From Treponema sp. (GTDB lineage: Bacteria > Spirochaetota > Spirochaetia > Treponematales > Treponemataceae): DNA of 64,000 nt. Position numbers and translations under genes: made by a program. The DNA lies in the NCBI GenBank assembly GCA_016296575.1, contig JAEDJA010000003.1:51363-115362 (forward strand), given 5' to 3'. Under the pieces are notes generated by a model. The model was not told the DNA's origin. It did not search any database and saw only the letters and a program-made list of their open reading frames with translations. Of this stretch, positions 49,593 through 58,828 are shown piece after piece (within the stretch, counting starts at the first letter, position 1; each line of letters opens with the position of its first letter).

Positions 49593-51347
49593 ATGGACCG
49601 TAGAAATAAGTTATTCCTGAATGCAATTTTACTCGTCTATGTACTGGCGGTGTTTTTTTCTGCATTTATTCCTGAAGCTAATTTTCTGCGGTCTATCATG
49701 GAAAACCATAATTACTCTCTGGATGGCATTGCCTACCTTTATGAAACTGAGCAGCCAGGAAAAATCAATCCTCTTACTCCCCAAACTGATGCAAAAGTCT
49801 TTAATGTAAACAAAAATAATCTGCCATTCAAATTCGACAACAATCAGTATTACAATCTTTATTTTAAAGGCCATTTTGATTGCGTAATTCCAGCTTTTAC
49901 AAATGTCCTTTTACGTACCGACAATCTTGCCGTCCAGCTTATTATAAATGGTGAAGAAGTTTTTCGTATTGATGATTCCAGCCGTGTTGTTCCTTACACT
50001 CGTTCACCAAAATTCGGATACAACAGCTTTATTTCCGATAAAATTTCTACCAGCGACACAGTAGAAGTCTACCTTGCCAACTACTACTATCACCAGTCTT
50101 CAAAAGCTTTTTCCGATTTTTTCAAGTACATATATGAATCGTCTCCATATTTTGTTTCTTCCCATTTTTCTCGTATTTCACTCATTGAAACAGTTTTTTG
50201 TTTTGCCCTGCTTTTTATAGGTATTTTTGTTCTTATGCTTTACTTTGTGCTTTATTCCAAAGGGCAAAGATCAACATACCTTTTTTATCTTGGATTGTTC
50301 ATCTGTTCTACAGGACTCAAACTGGTTGCAAGCCACAGTATAATTATGCTTTTTGTTCCTGCACCAAATACAATTGAAGTTATTCAGATATGTTCTAAAT
50401 TTGTTGCTGCCATTTCGTTTATTCAATATTTAAATTCTTTCCCTCATATAGAAAAAGCAAATTATCTGGATATTCTTACAGGCTTTTTGAATTTCCTGTT
50501 TGTTTTTGCTTTCCTTTTTATCTATATGATTCTGGGAGTTGATAAATATGTGTTCCTTTTTTATATGCTGGAAAACGTAGTTATTTTTGCATTTCTTTTT
50601 ATTTCTCTTGCAATCGGCTTTACCAAAAATATAAAAAATTTAAAAAACAAATCAATTCTTATTCTTTATATCTCTAGTCTTATTTACATTTTGCTTTTCG
50701 GTATTGAAATAGTACAGACAGGTTCGTTCTTCAAAACTAATCTTCCATTTGAAATGACTGGTTTTGCTATTTTTATTCTTGGCCATATTCTTCTTTTTAA
50801 GATTTTCATTACCAGTTCTGTTGAGGCACGGGCTAAATTGCGACACATGGAAGATCTTGCCTACCGTGATCCACTTACACGCACAGGAAACAGACAGGGA
50901 TGGCTTGAAAAAACAAAACGAATGCACGAAAAATTCATTACCGGTGATATTTTTGGTGTAGCAATGTTTGACCTGAACAACCTTAAAATCGTAAATTATG
51001 AGAATGGTCATGGAAAAGGTGATGAATATATCCAAACTGCGGCCGAACTTATCTGTAAAAATTTCCGAAACTCTCCGGTTTACCGCATTGGTGGAGATGA
51101 ATTTGTAGCTATTCTAAATTCAACAGACTGCCAGGATACAAATGCTCTCCGCGAAAAACTTGAAATGGACTGCTATGTTTATTACTGCAGCCACCCTGAA
51201 CACAAAAATTTTTCCATTGCTTCCGGGTATGCCGTTGTTGATTACAAAACTGATTCTTCATTTCAGGATGTTTTCCAGCGTGCAGATGAAAATATGTATG
51301 CCCATAAGAAGATTATGAAGGAGCGTGACCAATATGAAAGACAGTGA
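49593..51347 (+). CDS. 7TMR-DISM-type membrane diguanylate cyclase
   Basis: 584 residues. N-terminal helix at about 8-24, periplasmic sensor domain of about 170 residues, seven hydrophobic helices from about 205 to 400 and a GGDEF domain at about 425-580 with YRDPLTRTGNRQGW and YRIGGDEFVAIL. The topology is that of 7TMR-DISM receptors. It follows argD by 15 bases and overlaps the next, paralogous gene by 14 bases. Confidence 0.88.
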   Translation: MDRRNKLFLNAILLVYVLAVFFSAFIPEANFLRSIMENHNYSLDGIAYLYETEQPGKINPLTPQTDAKVFNVNKNNLPFKFDNNQYYNLYFKGHFDCVIPAFTNVLLRTDNLAVQLIINGEEVFRIDDSSRVVPYTRSPKFGYNSFISDKISTSDTVEVYLANYYYHQSSKAFSDFFKYIYESSPYFVSSHFSRISLIETVFCFALLFIGIFVLMLYFVLYSKGQRSTYLFYLGLFICSTGLKLVASHSIIMLFVPAPNTIEVIQICSKFVAAISFIQYLNSFPHIEKANYLDILTGFLNFLFVFAFLFIYMILGVDKYVFLFYMLENVVIFAFLFISLAIGFTKNIKNLKNKSILILYISSLIYILLFGIEIVQTGSFFKTNLPFEMTGFAIFILGHILLFKIFITSSVEARAKLRHMEDLAYRDPLTRTGNRQGWLEKTKRMHEKFITGDIFGVAMFDLNNLKIVNYENGHGKGDEYIQTAAELICKNFRNSPVYRIGGDEFVAILNSTDCQDTNALREKLEMDCYVYYCSHPEHKNFSIASGYAVVDYKTDSSFQDVFQRADENMYAHKKIMKERDQYERQ

Positions 51348-53097
51348 GTTTTTAAAAGATAACACACTGCGCCACCGCATCTGGATTTATCTTATGCTGG
51401 CAATTAGTATTTTTATCATCTCTTTTCAAGCAACTAAAGAAAATCTAAGTATTCAAAAAAATTCAGACACCATTCCATTTATACTTCGCGGTTCTGTTGA
51501 AATTTTTGACAGTCCGGATTATGGAATTTACGCTGATATTTTCCAAGATCAGCCGGTTTATAAAACTGATTCCCTGGAGGAAATTTTTACAAGCAGTAAG
51601 ATCAACTGGGACAAACCTATGACACTTCTGCTTCATCTTGATGAACACGATTGTTCTCCAATTAATACAAATTTTCTGTTTTATCTGGACCGCCTTGGTG
51701 CTCGCATTTACATCAATCACCGTCTGATTTATGACAGCAAAGTTATTTTTCCATCAGATTACTATCTTTTAAATCGAAATACTTACTGGGCCTGTTTTAC
51801 TTCCCCTGGATTAACTTCAAAAGATGATATTGATGTAGTTCTGGTTACTCATTCTAAATACAAGATTAAAAAGGCAGTAGAAACTACAATCAACTCCTGT
51901 CAGATTTCAACAGAACCATTTATTCTTGATATACACACCTTCCGATCAACACTGCTTGTTATATTTGCAATTTGTGGAATCGTACTTGGTGTAATGACAA
52001 TCATAATGTATTCATTGTTCCTGGGTTCTAAAATTAAAATCCCGCAGCTTTTTTATTTTGGAGCCCTGGTTGTTTCCTGTGGAATAAGCTATATCACCGA
52101 CTTTGGAATCAGTAATTTTTTCCTGAATATGAGCTCTTTTTACCGCACTCTTGAATTTTCTAAAAATCTTCTTGTAGCCGGTTTTTTCAGCATGTATCTT
52201 CAGTCATTCCTTACAAAATCCAGAGTCAAAATTATTCGCACTTCTGCTACCATCATCATAACTCTTCTTCCAGTTTTTCTGCTTTTTCAGCACTTTGCTT
52301 ACTTCGACCTGTATTCTATTGTAGATTACATTCAAATCCTCTGTCTTATTGACATTATTATTACCGCTGCAGCAATTATTTACGATGGAAAATGTGAAAA
52401 ATACCAGCCCGCTGACCGAATTACTGTACCAACCACAATTATTGCACTGTGTTACATTCTTGATATGTTCACCTATTCTTCATCCCACATTCCAGACGCA
52501 ATTTTTTCACGAATCGGAATTCTTTATTTTGTAATAACTCAGTGCTGTGAACTTCTTGATTATCTGGTTGTCATCATCCAGCGTACTGCAGAAGCAAAAT
52601 ACTATCGGGAGCTTGCCTATAAAGACTCACTTACTCACGTTGCAAACCGTACAAGCTGGAATGAACGCCTTAAAAAAATTGACGCTGATCTTGTTACTAT
52701 TGATTCATACGGCGTTATTCTTTTTGATCTTAACAACCTGAAAAAAGTAAATGATCACATGGGTCACCAGTGCGGAGACGAATTCATTTCCAGCGCCTGT
52801 AAAATTATTTGTAATGTTTTCAACGATTGTGAAGTTTACCGAATTGGTGGAGATGAATTCCTTGCCCTGCTAAAAAATTATTCTGTAAGTGAATGTGATC
52901 GAAAGCTTATGGAATTTGAAACTATCTGTGGAAAATGGAACTGGGAACATCAGGAGGCACTTTTTGATATGAGCGTGGCCGCTGGTGGAGCTGTTTTTGA
53001 TTTTTCCGTAGATAATTCTTTTGAAGAAACTGTTGCCCGAGCCGATGCCTTCATGTACCAGTGTAAGCTGGAAATGAAAGGTGATGACGTCAGGTAA
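51334..53097 (+). CDS. 7TMR-DISM-type membrane diguanylate cyclase, paralogue
   Basis: 587 residues from ATG 51334, 11 bases after GGAG; a GTG at 51325 lies only 2 bases from that site. The plan is the same as the preceding gene: N-terminal helix, periplasmic domain with many aromatic residues, seven helices, and a GGDEF domain with YKDSLTHVANRTSW and YRIGGDEFLALL. The sensor halves are clearly diverged while the catalytic halves are similar, consistent with a tandem duplication followed by change of ligand. Confidence 0.88.
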   Translation: MKDSEFLKDNTLRHRIWIYLMLAISIFIISFQATKENLSIQKNSDTIPFILRGSVEIFDSPDYGIYADIFQDQPVYKTDSLEEIFTSSKINWDKPMTLLLHLDEHDCSPINTNFLFYLDRLGARIYINHRLIYDSKVIFPSDYYLLNRNTYWACFTSPGLTSKDDIDVVLVTHSKYKIKKAVETTINSCQISTEPFILDIHTFRSTLLVIFAICGIVLGVMTIIMYSLFLGSKIKIPQLFYFGALVVSCGISYITDFGISNFFLNMSSFYRTLEFSKNLLVAGFFSMYLQSFLTKSRVKIIRTSATIIITLLPVFLLFQHFAYFDLYSIVDYIQILCLIDIIITAAAIIYDGKCEKYQPADRITVPTTIIALCYILDMFTYSSSHIPDAIFSRIGILYFVITQCCELLDYLVVIIQRTAEAKYYRELAYKDSLTHVANRTSWNERLKKIDADLVTIDSYGVILFDLNNLKKVNDHMGHQCGDEFISSACKIICNVFNDCEVYRIGGDEFLALLKNYSVSECDRKLMEFETICGKWNWEHQEALFDMSVAAGGAVFDFSVDNSFEETVARADAFMYQCKLEMKGDDVR

Positions 53098-53112
53098 AAT
53101 TTATGATATAAT
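53084..53112 (+). promoter_or_regulatory. Promoter of carD, near-leaderless geometry
   Basis: ATGACG (53084-53089), 17 bases, TATAAT (53107-53112), 8 bases to the carD ATG at 53121. Only a weak AGGA precedes the ATG. The -35 overlaps the last codons of the upstream gene. Confidence 0.55.
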
Positions 53113-53120
53113 AGGAATAT

Positions 53121-53750
53121 ATGGAAACAACATTTGCAGTTGACCAGAAGGTCGTTTACCCAAGTCAGGGTGTTGGAGTGATTAAAGAAGTTTTTGAAAA
53201 AGAATTCAAAGGCTCTCCTATCATGTATTACAAAATTTACATTGAAGCCTCAGACATGGTTGTTATGGTACCTGTCGGAAAAGCTGAGGAACTTGGTATC
53301 CGTCAGATTGTTTCTGCTGAAGAGGCAGAAGCAGCCATCAAACTTTTAGGCGAAGAAGGGGAACCTATTACTTCCGACTGGAAACTCCGCTACCAGATGA
53401 ACCTGGATCTTCTTAAAAAAGGAACTGTAATGGACATTGCAACAATTGTGCGCTGTCTTTACAACCGAAGCAAAGTAAAAGAACTTCCAATTCTTGAACG
53501 CAAGCTTTACGATTCTGCAAAAAAACTTCTTGAAGATGAAGTTGCTTATGCACTTGGAAAAACAAACGAAGAAGTTGAAAGTATGATTCACCTTCAGCTT
53601 GAACCACCTGGAGCAGTTCCAAAAGTAAAACACGTAATCCAGATGGATAATGATGAAGATGATGATCTTATGGATGACGTAAAAGAAAATGGTAAATCCG
53701 ACGGTGACGATGGTTTTGCCGATGATGATTTTGACGATGACGAAGCATAA
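53121..53750 (+). CDS. carD: CarD/CdnL family RNA polymerase-binding regulator
   Basis: 209 residues. The N-terminal Tudor-like RNAP-interacting domain (FAVDQKVVYPSQGVGVIKEV, about 4-65) is followed by the helical DNA-contacting domain (WKLRYQMNLDLLKKG, RCLYNRSKVKELPILERKLYD, about 95-160). The C-terminal ~45 residues are extremely acidic (DNDEDDDLMDD and DDDFDDDEA), an extension not needed by the fold. The protein stabilises open promoter complexes at rRNA and other promoters. Its stop overlaps the ispD start by 14 bases, coupling a global transcription factor to isoprenoid synthesis. Confidence 0.93.
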   Translation: METTFAVDQKVVYPSQGVGVIKEVFEKEFKGSPIMYYKIYIEASDMVVMVPVGKAEELGIRQIVSAEEAEAAIKLLGEEGEPITSDWKLRYQMNLDLLKKGTVMDIATIVRCLYNRSKVKELPILERKLYDSAKKLLEDEVAYALGKTNEEVESMIHLQLEPPGAVPKVKHVIQMDNDEDDDLMDDVKENGKSDGDDGFADDDFDDDEA

Positions 53751-54450
53751 TATTTCGGTAATTATCACTGCTGCCGGTTCTTCAACAAGAATGGGTGGCG
53801 GTGTAAAAAAAGAATACTTACCACTTGGGGAGGGCACAGTTTTATCTAACGCCCTCCTGCCTTTTTTAAACGCTCTTGATCCTTTTTGCGTAGTAATTAC
53901 CTGCCCAAAAAATCGCATTGAAGAATCTCGCAAGGCTGTTATGTGCGATAAACGGGTTTTGGAGAAGCTTACCTGCAAGAAGATGGAAATTGTTTTTACA
54001 GAAGGAAGCTATACCCGTGCTCTTTCAGTAAAAGCAGCACTGGAAAAACTAGAACAGTGTGCACCACAAACAGATTACGTGCTTATCCACGACGGAGCCA
54101 GACCTTTCTGTTCAGAAGCTGTAATTAAAAATGTAGTTGAACCTTTGGACGAAAACACAGCCACAACACCAGCAGTAACTCCTACCGACACCCAAAAAGT
54201 AATTGATGAAAACGGATTTATAACAGAACATCTGGAAAGATCAAAGCTTGCTGCAGTTCAAACTCCACAGGGGTTCCATTTTTCTAAGCTTTTAGAGGCC
54301 CATCGCCGTATTGCAGAAGAAGCTGCCACACAAAAAATCGCCCGCGAATATACTGACGACACAGAAATCTGGCAAAAATATTGCGGAAAAGTTCTTACAG
54401 TGGCGGGCGATCCTTCCAATAAAAAAATCACTTACCAAGAAGACATGTAG
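53737..54450 (+). CDS. ispD: 2-C-methyl-D-erythritol 4-phosphate cytidylyltransferase IspD
   Basis: Third step of the MEP isoprenoid pathway. 237 residues from ATG 53737, inside the end of carD in another frame; longer frames have no ribosome site. CTP-binding motif TAAGSSTRMGGGVKKEYLPL at the N-terminus, HDGARPF and TPTDTQK at the substrate pocket. Convergent with ispF, their 3' ends overlapping by 23 bases. Confidence 0.93.
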   Translation: MTKHNISVIITAAGSSTRMGGGVKKEYLPLGEGTVLSNALLPFLNALDPFCVVITCPKNRIEESRKAVMCDKRVLEKLTCKKMEIVFTEGSYTRALSVKAALEKLEQCAPQTDYVLIHDGARPFCSEAVIKNVVEPLDENTATTPAVTPTDTQKVIDENGFITEHLERSKLAAVQTPQGFHFSKLLEAHRRIAEEAATQKIAREYTDDTEIWQKYCGKVLTVAGDPSNKKITYQEDM

Positions 54451-54901
54451 CAAAGGCTTCAACAGCTTCACCCTTTCCAGTTTCTCCGCATTTTTCACTT
54501 GTTTTGGCTTTTACAAAAACCTGGCTGCTTTCAACACCAAGTATAGAAGCAATGGAATCTATAACGGTTTTTCGATATGGCAGAAATTTTGGTTTTTCAA
54601 GAATCAGTACACAATCAAGATTTTCCAGATGCCAGCCGGCCTTTTTTATATCTTCCCAAACAGTTTTCAGAAGGAAGGATGATTCTGCATCTTTCCACTT
54701 TGCATCCTCTGGCGGAAAATAACTTCCAATATCTCCACTTCCTGCAGCACCAAGAAGAGCGTCTGTAATTGCATGAAGAAGAACATCTCCATCAGAATGA
54801 GCTTCTTCACCTTTTTCAAAAGGGATTTCCACTCCACCAATCCAGAGCTTTCTTCCTTCTACAAGCTTGTGAAGATCGTAACCAAGTCCAGTTCTAATCA
54901 T
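54428..54901 (-). CDS. ispF: 2-C-methyl-D-erythritol 2,4-cyclodiphosphate synthase IspF
   Basis: Fifth step of the MEP pathway; zinc-dependent trimer. 157 residues with GLGYDLHKL (metal ligands Asp, His), EAHSDGDVLLHAITDALLGA and TSEKCGETGKGEAVEAFA. Complete. IspD and IspF are a fused bifunctional protein in some bacteria and co-directional in most; here they are separate and face each other. Confidence 0.95.
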   Translation of the reverse strand: MIRTGLGYDLHKLVEGRKLWIGGVEIPFEKGEEAHSDGDVLLHAITDALLGAAGSGDIGSYFPPEDAKWKDAESSFLLKTVWEDIKKAGWHLENLDCVLILEKPKFLPYRKTVIDSIASILGVESSQVFVKAKTSEKCGETGKGEAVEAFATCLLGK

Positions 54902-54916
54902 GCTCCATTCCTTTTA

Positions 54917-57900
54917 CTACAAATTGTCTGGTGTAGAAAGAATAAGGTCGATAGCTTCCATTGGAATATGAGTTCTGGTGGAAATTTCTTCCGGACGCCA
55001 GCCCTGAGTTGCCAGAATCTTAACTTTTTCACGGTCTTTTGGAGAAACTACACCACCAATTGTACCTTTTTCTTTAACATCGTTTCGGGCAATATCGTGA
55101 AGTGTATCAAATTTCTTTCCAATCTCGCTGTCCATCTGACTAAGTCGGATTTCTGTCTTTTTAAGACTTCCGCTCATGGCAGACAATTCTTCAAATTTCT
55201 TTTCTGTGCTGTTAAGTGATTCTTCCAAAGAATCAAGCTTTCCAACGGCTTCAGTGATTTTTGGTCCATTCTGAAGGATTCGATCCACCTTGGTCTGAAC
55301 ATCACGGATTTCGTTAGGAAGAGATTCTGTCTGGCGAGAACAGTCTCGGAGTTTTGATTCAAGATCTTTGATATTTCCAAATACTGTATCAACATCCTTG
55401 ATAACACGATCCAAAGTTTCGTTTTTCTGATCAAGACGATTGTATTTTGTTTCAAGACTTGTAAGTCCTTCAGCAATATTTCGCATCTTTACTTCGTAGT
55501 TCTGAAGTGAATCTGATGCACTGGTCATAGTTTTCATGCGCTGATCAACTTCATTTGAAATGGCGTAAAGCTCTTCAAATCGTGATTTAAGATTAGCCAA
55601 TTCTTCCTTGTGTTCATTGAACTGATCAATCTGACGACGCATATTTTCATTTATGCCAAGAACCTCGTTGTACTGCTTGTTTACATTTTCAAATTCACCA
55701 TGGAATTTTGTTACGCGGTCAAAAGATGCATCCAGTGATTCCAAGTTGGTTTCAAGCTGTTTTCGCATCTGTTCGGCAGTTTCAAAGGCCCCGATATTTG
55801 CACGGACATTTCCAATTTCCTTGTTAAGCTCGGCAATCTGTCCCTGAAGATCATTTTCTTCATTCTGCAGTTTAAGTACCAGTGTTGTCTGTGTATTTCG
55901 AGTCTGTTCACTGATCTGCTGAAGCTCCTGCTTAAGATCCTGGATTCTGGCTGTTGCATCGTTATTCTGACTGCGCACCCGATCTTCTGTATCATTAAGC
56001 ATTTCTTCATACATTTTTTTAAGCTGTTCAAGAATCTGCTGAGCCCGTTCATCATAATTTGCAATTGTTATGTCAGCTTTCTTTTTAAGTTCATCAAGAC
56101 TTGATTCCAGCTCTGCCTGACGTTTACCAATATTATCTGAATATTCACCAATAGCAGTATTCATCTTTTCCTGAGCTTCGTTCATGCGGATTGCAGTTGT
56201 TGTTCGCAAAGTATCAAGTTCACCCCGGAACTGTTCTTTTGATTCATCAAACTGGGCAGTAACCTTGTCTTTCCATGAATTAAAAGCATCCAAAGCAGCG
56301 TCAATTGTGGCAGTTCCTGTTTCCTGACGACTGGTAATTGTTTCTTCAAAAGCCTTAAGATCTGTAAGCAATTCGTTTTTAACTTTATCAAGCTGTTCAC
56401 TGATATGCTGAACATTTCTTTCGCTGGCAGTTTTGATTTCATTGTCCGTAGCAAAAGTAACCTTATCTACCTTGTCGTTAGTTTGAACCTGGAAATCTTC
56501 TACACGCTGGCGGATTGTGTCCAAAGCATTCTGAACGCTAAAACGAGTCTGCTGAATCTGTGTGTCTACATGATCAATCTGCTCGTCAGTTTTTGTCTGC
56601 AAAGAAGCAATGTTGGATTTAAGCTTTTCCAGATAGCTTTCTTCAACCTCGTGGCGGGCATTTTCAAATTCAGTTGAAAGATTTTGCAGCTTGTTATCCA
56701 AAGAAGCTTTCCAATCAGCAAGGTCACCTGCAATCTGGCCTTCACGCACCTGAAGATTCTTGTTGAAATCATTTTCAAAATCCTGGAGCTTGGCACTCAT
56801 GCTGCCTGTGGCCATTTCTTTAAGATTGTCCAAAGATTTTTCAATATCGTTGATTTGTTTTTCCAGGGCATTTGAACTGTCACGAAGACTGTTTGTAAAT
56901 CTTTCATGTTTGTTCTGCTGTTCCTGAGTAAACATATCAAAAGTAGAAAGAACACGGGTTTGAACTTCGCTCATGGCATCTTTCAGGCTCTTTTCCAGCA
57001 TGTCCACATCGGCTCGTGAAGTTTGAATCTGAGAAAGCTTGTATTCCAGGTCCTTTTTGTAAACGGCAATTCCGTCATCAACACCTTCAAGAATCTGAAG
57101 ACGTCGTGTTTCGCTGTCGGCAAGTGCCTTGGAAATACCGTCATCAAGAAGGCGATTAAGACTTTCAATACGACCCTGTACAGTTGTCTGGAACTGTTCG
57201 ATTTTATCGGAGATTTCATTGACCTTGCCTTCAAGCTCCGGCTGCATCTGATTTGCACGGCTCATGGCAGTGTCGCATTCAGCTCTAAGACGTGCAACAG
57301 AATTTTCTGCTTGAGTAACTGCACTTTCTGCATCTGCTTTTACGCGGGCAGTTTCTGAAGTACATTTGTTAAGGTCATTTTCCAGTGTATCTTTAAGCTG
57401 AAGGATTCGTGCCTGTTTTTCTTCAAAGTCAACACCCAGCTTCTGATATTTTTCTTCGTAAGTATTCTGAAGACCATCAACATAAGATTTAACTTTATCG
57501 TTAACTTTTCCAAGATGATTTTTAACGTCTTCATTGAATTTAGCATTTGTTGTTTCAAATTTTTCAACAGCAGCTTTATTTCTTTCGGTAAGCTCTGATT
57601 CAAACTTGTCCGCTTCGGCAAAAAGACGGGTTTCCAGATCACTTAGCTTTGTGGTCACTGTATTGTCAAAATCGGACATTGATTCAGAAAGATTCTTTTC
57701 GAATTCACCCATGCGGCTATTCAGTCCTTCTTCCAGATTTACAATTCGTCCGTTTACATCATTTTCTACCTGTGAAAGACGGCTGGTTATTTGAGCTTCT
57801 ACATCAGATGAACTGTTTTCAATGCGTGTTTGAATTTCTTTGCTCTGGCGATTTAATTCAGCTGTTTCTGCAACAATCTTATCCTTGATTTCCTGTGTTT

Positions 57901-58795
57901 CATTGTTAAAGCGTCCGTTCAAATCGGCAGTACTCTCATTGATTTTGGTCATGAGTTCTTCGGCTTCAGCAGTTACTTTTACCAGAAGTTCATTTTTGAG
58001 CAGTTCAACCTTCTGCTGAATTTGTTTTTCAATTTCATCGCTCTGGAATTTAAGTTCAGTAAGATATTTGTCGCTGCGTTCTGTAGCTCGTTCTGTCAAA
58101 TGATGGAAAGCTGTTTCTTCCAAAGATTCTGCTTTCTGGGCGGCATCTCCAAAAGCCTGAGTTACACTGGTCTGGATCTTAGCCATAAGATTGTCTGTTT
58201 CGTTTTTATATTTTTCCAGCTGAGACTTAACATTGCTTCCGTAAGCTTCATATTCTTTAAGAAGAGTTGCAGCAACAGTCTTAAGCTGTTCGGCATTTTT
58301 TTCGGTAAAGCCTTTTGTAACCTGTGGAATTTTTTTGCCAATATCATCAACAATCTTCTGCTGTTCTTCAATTCGGCGTTCCAGATTTTTTACAACATTC
58401 TGTTCATTTTTTATGCGATCCAGATTTATTTCCACGGCCACAGTCATTTCATTCAGTTCATGGAGGATTTTTGCAAAGCTGTTTACCTTTGATTCAATAT
58501 TCTGGATAGCAGCAATATCTCCTTCAAGACCTTTTGACTGCTCTATAAAATTCTTAAGACGATCATCCAGCATGGTTACTGCGGCACCAGCCTGAGTTCG
58601 TTTTGCTTCCAGTTCACTGTTAAGATTTTTCAGCTGTTTTACCAATTCTGTAAAAGTAAGCTTCAGATCTTCATTGCGTTTGTCTGCATATCTTTTTACT
58701 TTTTCCATTGAATTGTTTCCACGGTTCTTAAATTCAAAGAACATACAAATTCCAACGGAACAGACAATGCTGATTATTACGTAAATAGCTCCCAC
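54917..58795 (-). CDS. SpiroCoCo-family giant coiled-coil protein
   Basis: 1292 residues from a GTG start (GGTGGGG upstream). An N-terminal membrane helix (about 2-20, AIYVIISIVCSVGICMFFEF) is followed by nearly continuous heptad-type coiled coil from about 30 to 1230, and a small globular C-terminus (about 1240-1292, DREKVKILATQGWRPEEISTR) resembling a helix-turn-helix. Spirochetes have long coiled-coil proteins of this kind, which I take to be cytoskeletal and tethered to the inner membrane; cell-shape and flagellar-ribbon roles are inference. Rich in E, K, Q, N with few aromatics. It starts 33 bases downstream of the HAD gene. Confidence 0.83.
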   Translation of the reverse strand: MGAIYVIISIVCSVGICMFFEFKNRGNNSMEKVKRYADKRNEDLKLTFTELVKQLKNLNSELEAKRTQAGAAVTMLDDRLKNFIEQSKGLEGDIAAIQNIESKVNSFAKILHELNEMTVAVEINLDRIKNEQNVVKNLERRIEEQQKIVDDIGKKIPQVTKGFTEKNAEQLKTVAATLLKEYEAYGSNVKSQLEKYKNETDNLMAKIQTSVTQAFGDAAQKAESLEETAFHHLTERATERSDKYLTELKFQSDEIEKQIQQKVELLKNELLVKVTAEAEELMTKINESTADLNGRFNNETQEIKDKIVAETAELNRQSKEIQTRIENSSSDVEAQITSRLSQVENDVNGRIVNLEEGLNSRMGEFEKNLSESMSDFDNTVTTKLSDLETRLFAEADKFESELTERNKAAVEKFETTNAKFNEDVKNHLGKVNDKVKSYVDGLQNTYEEKYQKLGVDFEEKQARILQLKDTLENDLNKCTSETARVKADAESAVTQAENSVARLRAECDTAMSRANQMQPELEGKVNEISDKIEQFQTTVQGRIESLNRLLDDGISKALADSETRRLQILEGVDDGIAVYKKDLEYKLSQIQTSRADVDMLEKSLKDAMSEVQTRVLSTFDMFTQEQQNKHERFTNSLRDSSNALEKQINDIEKSLDNLKEMATGSMSAKLQDFENDFNKNLQVREGQIAGDLADWKASLDNKLQNLSTEFENARHEVEESYLEKLKSNIASLQTKTDEQIDHVDTQIQQTRFSVQNALDTIRQRVEDFQVQTNDKVDKVTFATDNEIKTASERNVQHISEQLDKVKNELLTDLKAFEETITSRQETGTATIDAALDAFNSWKDKVTAQFDESKEQFRGELDTLRTTTAIRMNEAQEKMNTAIGEYSDNIGKRQAELESSLDELKKKADITIANYDERAQQILEQLKKMYEEMLNDTEDRVRSQNNDATARIQDLKQELQQISEQTRNTQTTLVLKLQNEENDLQGQIAELNKEIGNVRANIGAFETAEQMRKQLETNLESLDASFDRVTKFHGEFENVNKQYNEVLGINENMRRQIDQFNEHKEELANLKSRFEELYAISNEVDQRMKTMTSASDSLQNYEVKMRNIAEGLTSLETKYNRLDQKNETLDRVIKDVDTVFGNIKDLESKLRDCSRQTESLPNEIRDVQTKVDRILQNGPKITEAVGKLDSLEESLNSTEKKFEELSAMSGSLKKTEIRLSQMDSEIGKKFDTLHDIARNDVKEKGTIGGVVSPKDREKVKILATQGWRPEEISTRTHIPMEAIDLILSTPDNL

Positions 58796-58828
58796 TTTTT
58801 ATTCCCCACCAGTTATTTTACAGTTTAT

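Noticed and set aside
57023..58492. Several plus-strand frames opposite the coiled-coil gene, Phe/Cys or Leu rich
   Set aside because: Complement of Glu/Lys/Gln codons gives Phe/Leu/Ser-rich frames; no start context or domain.
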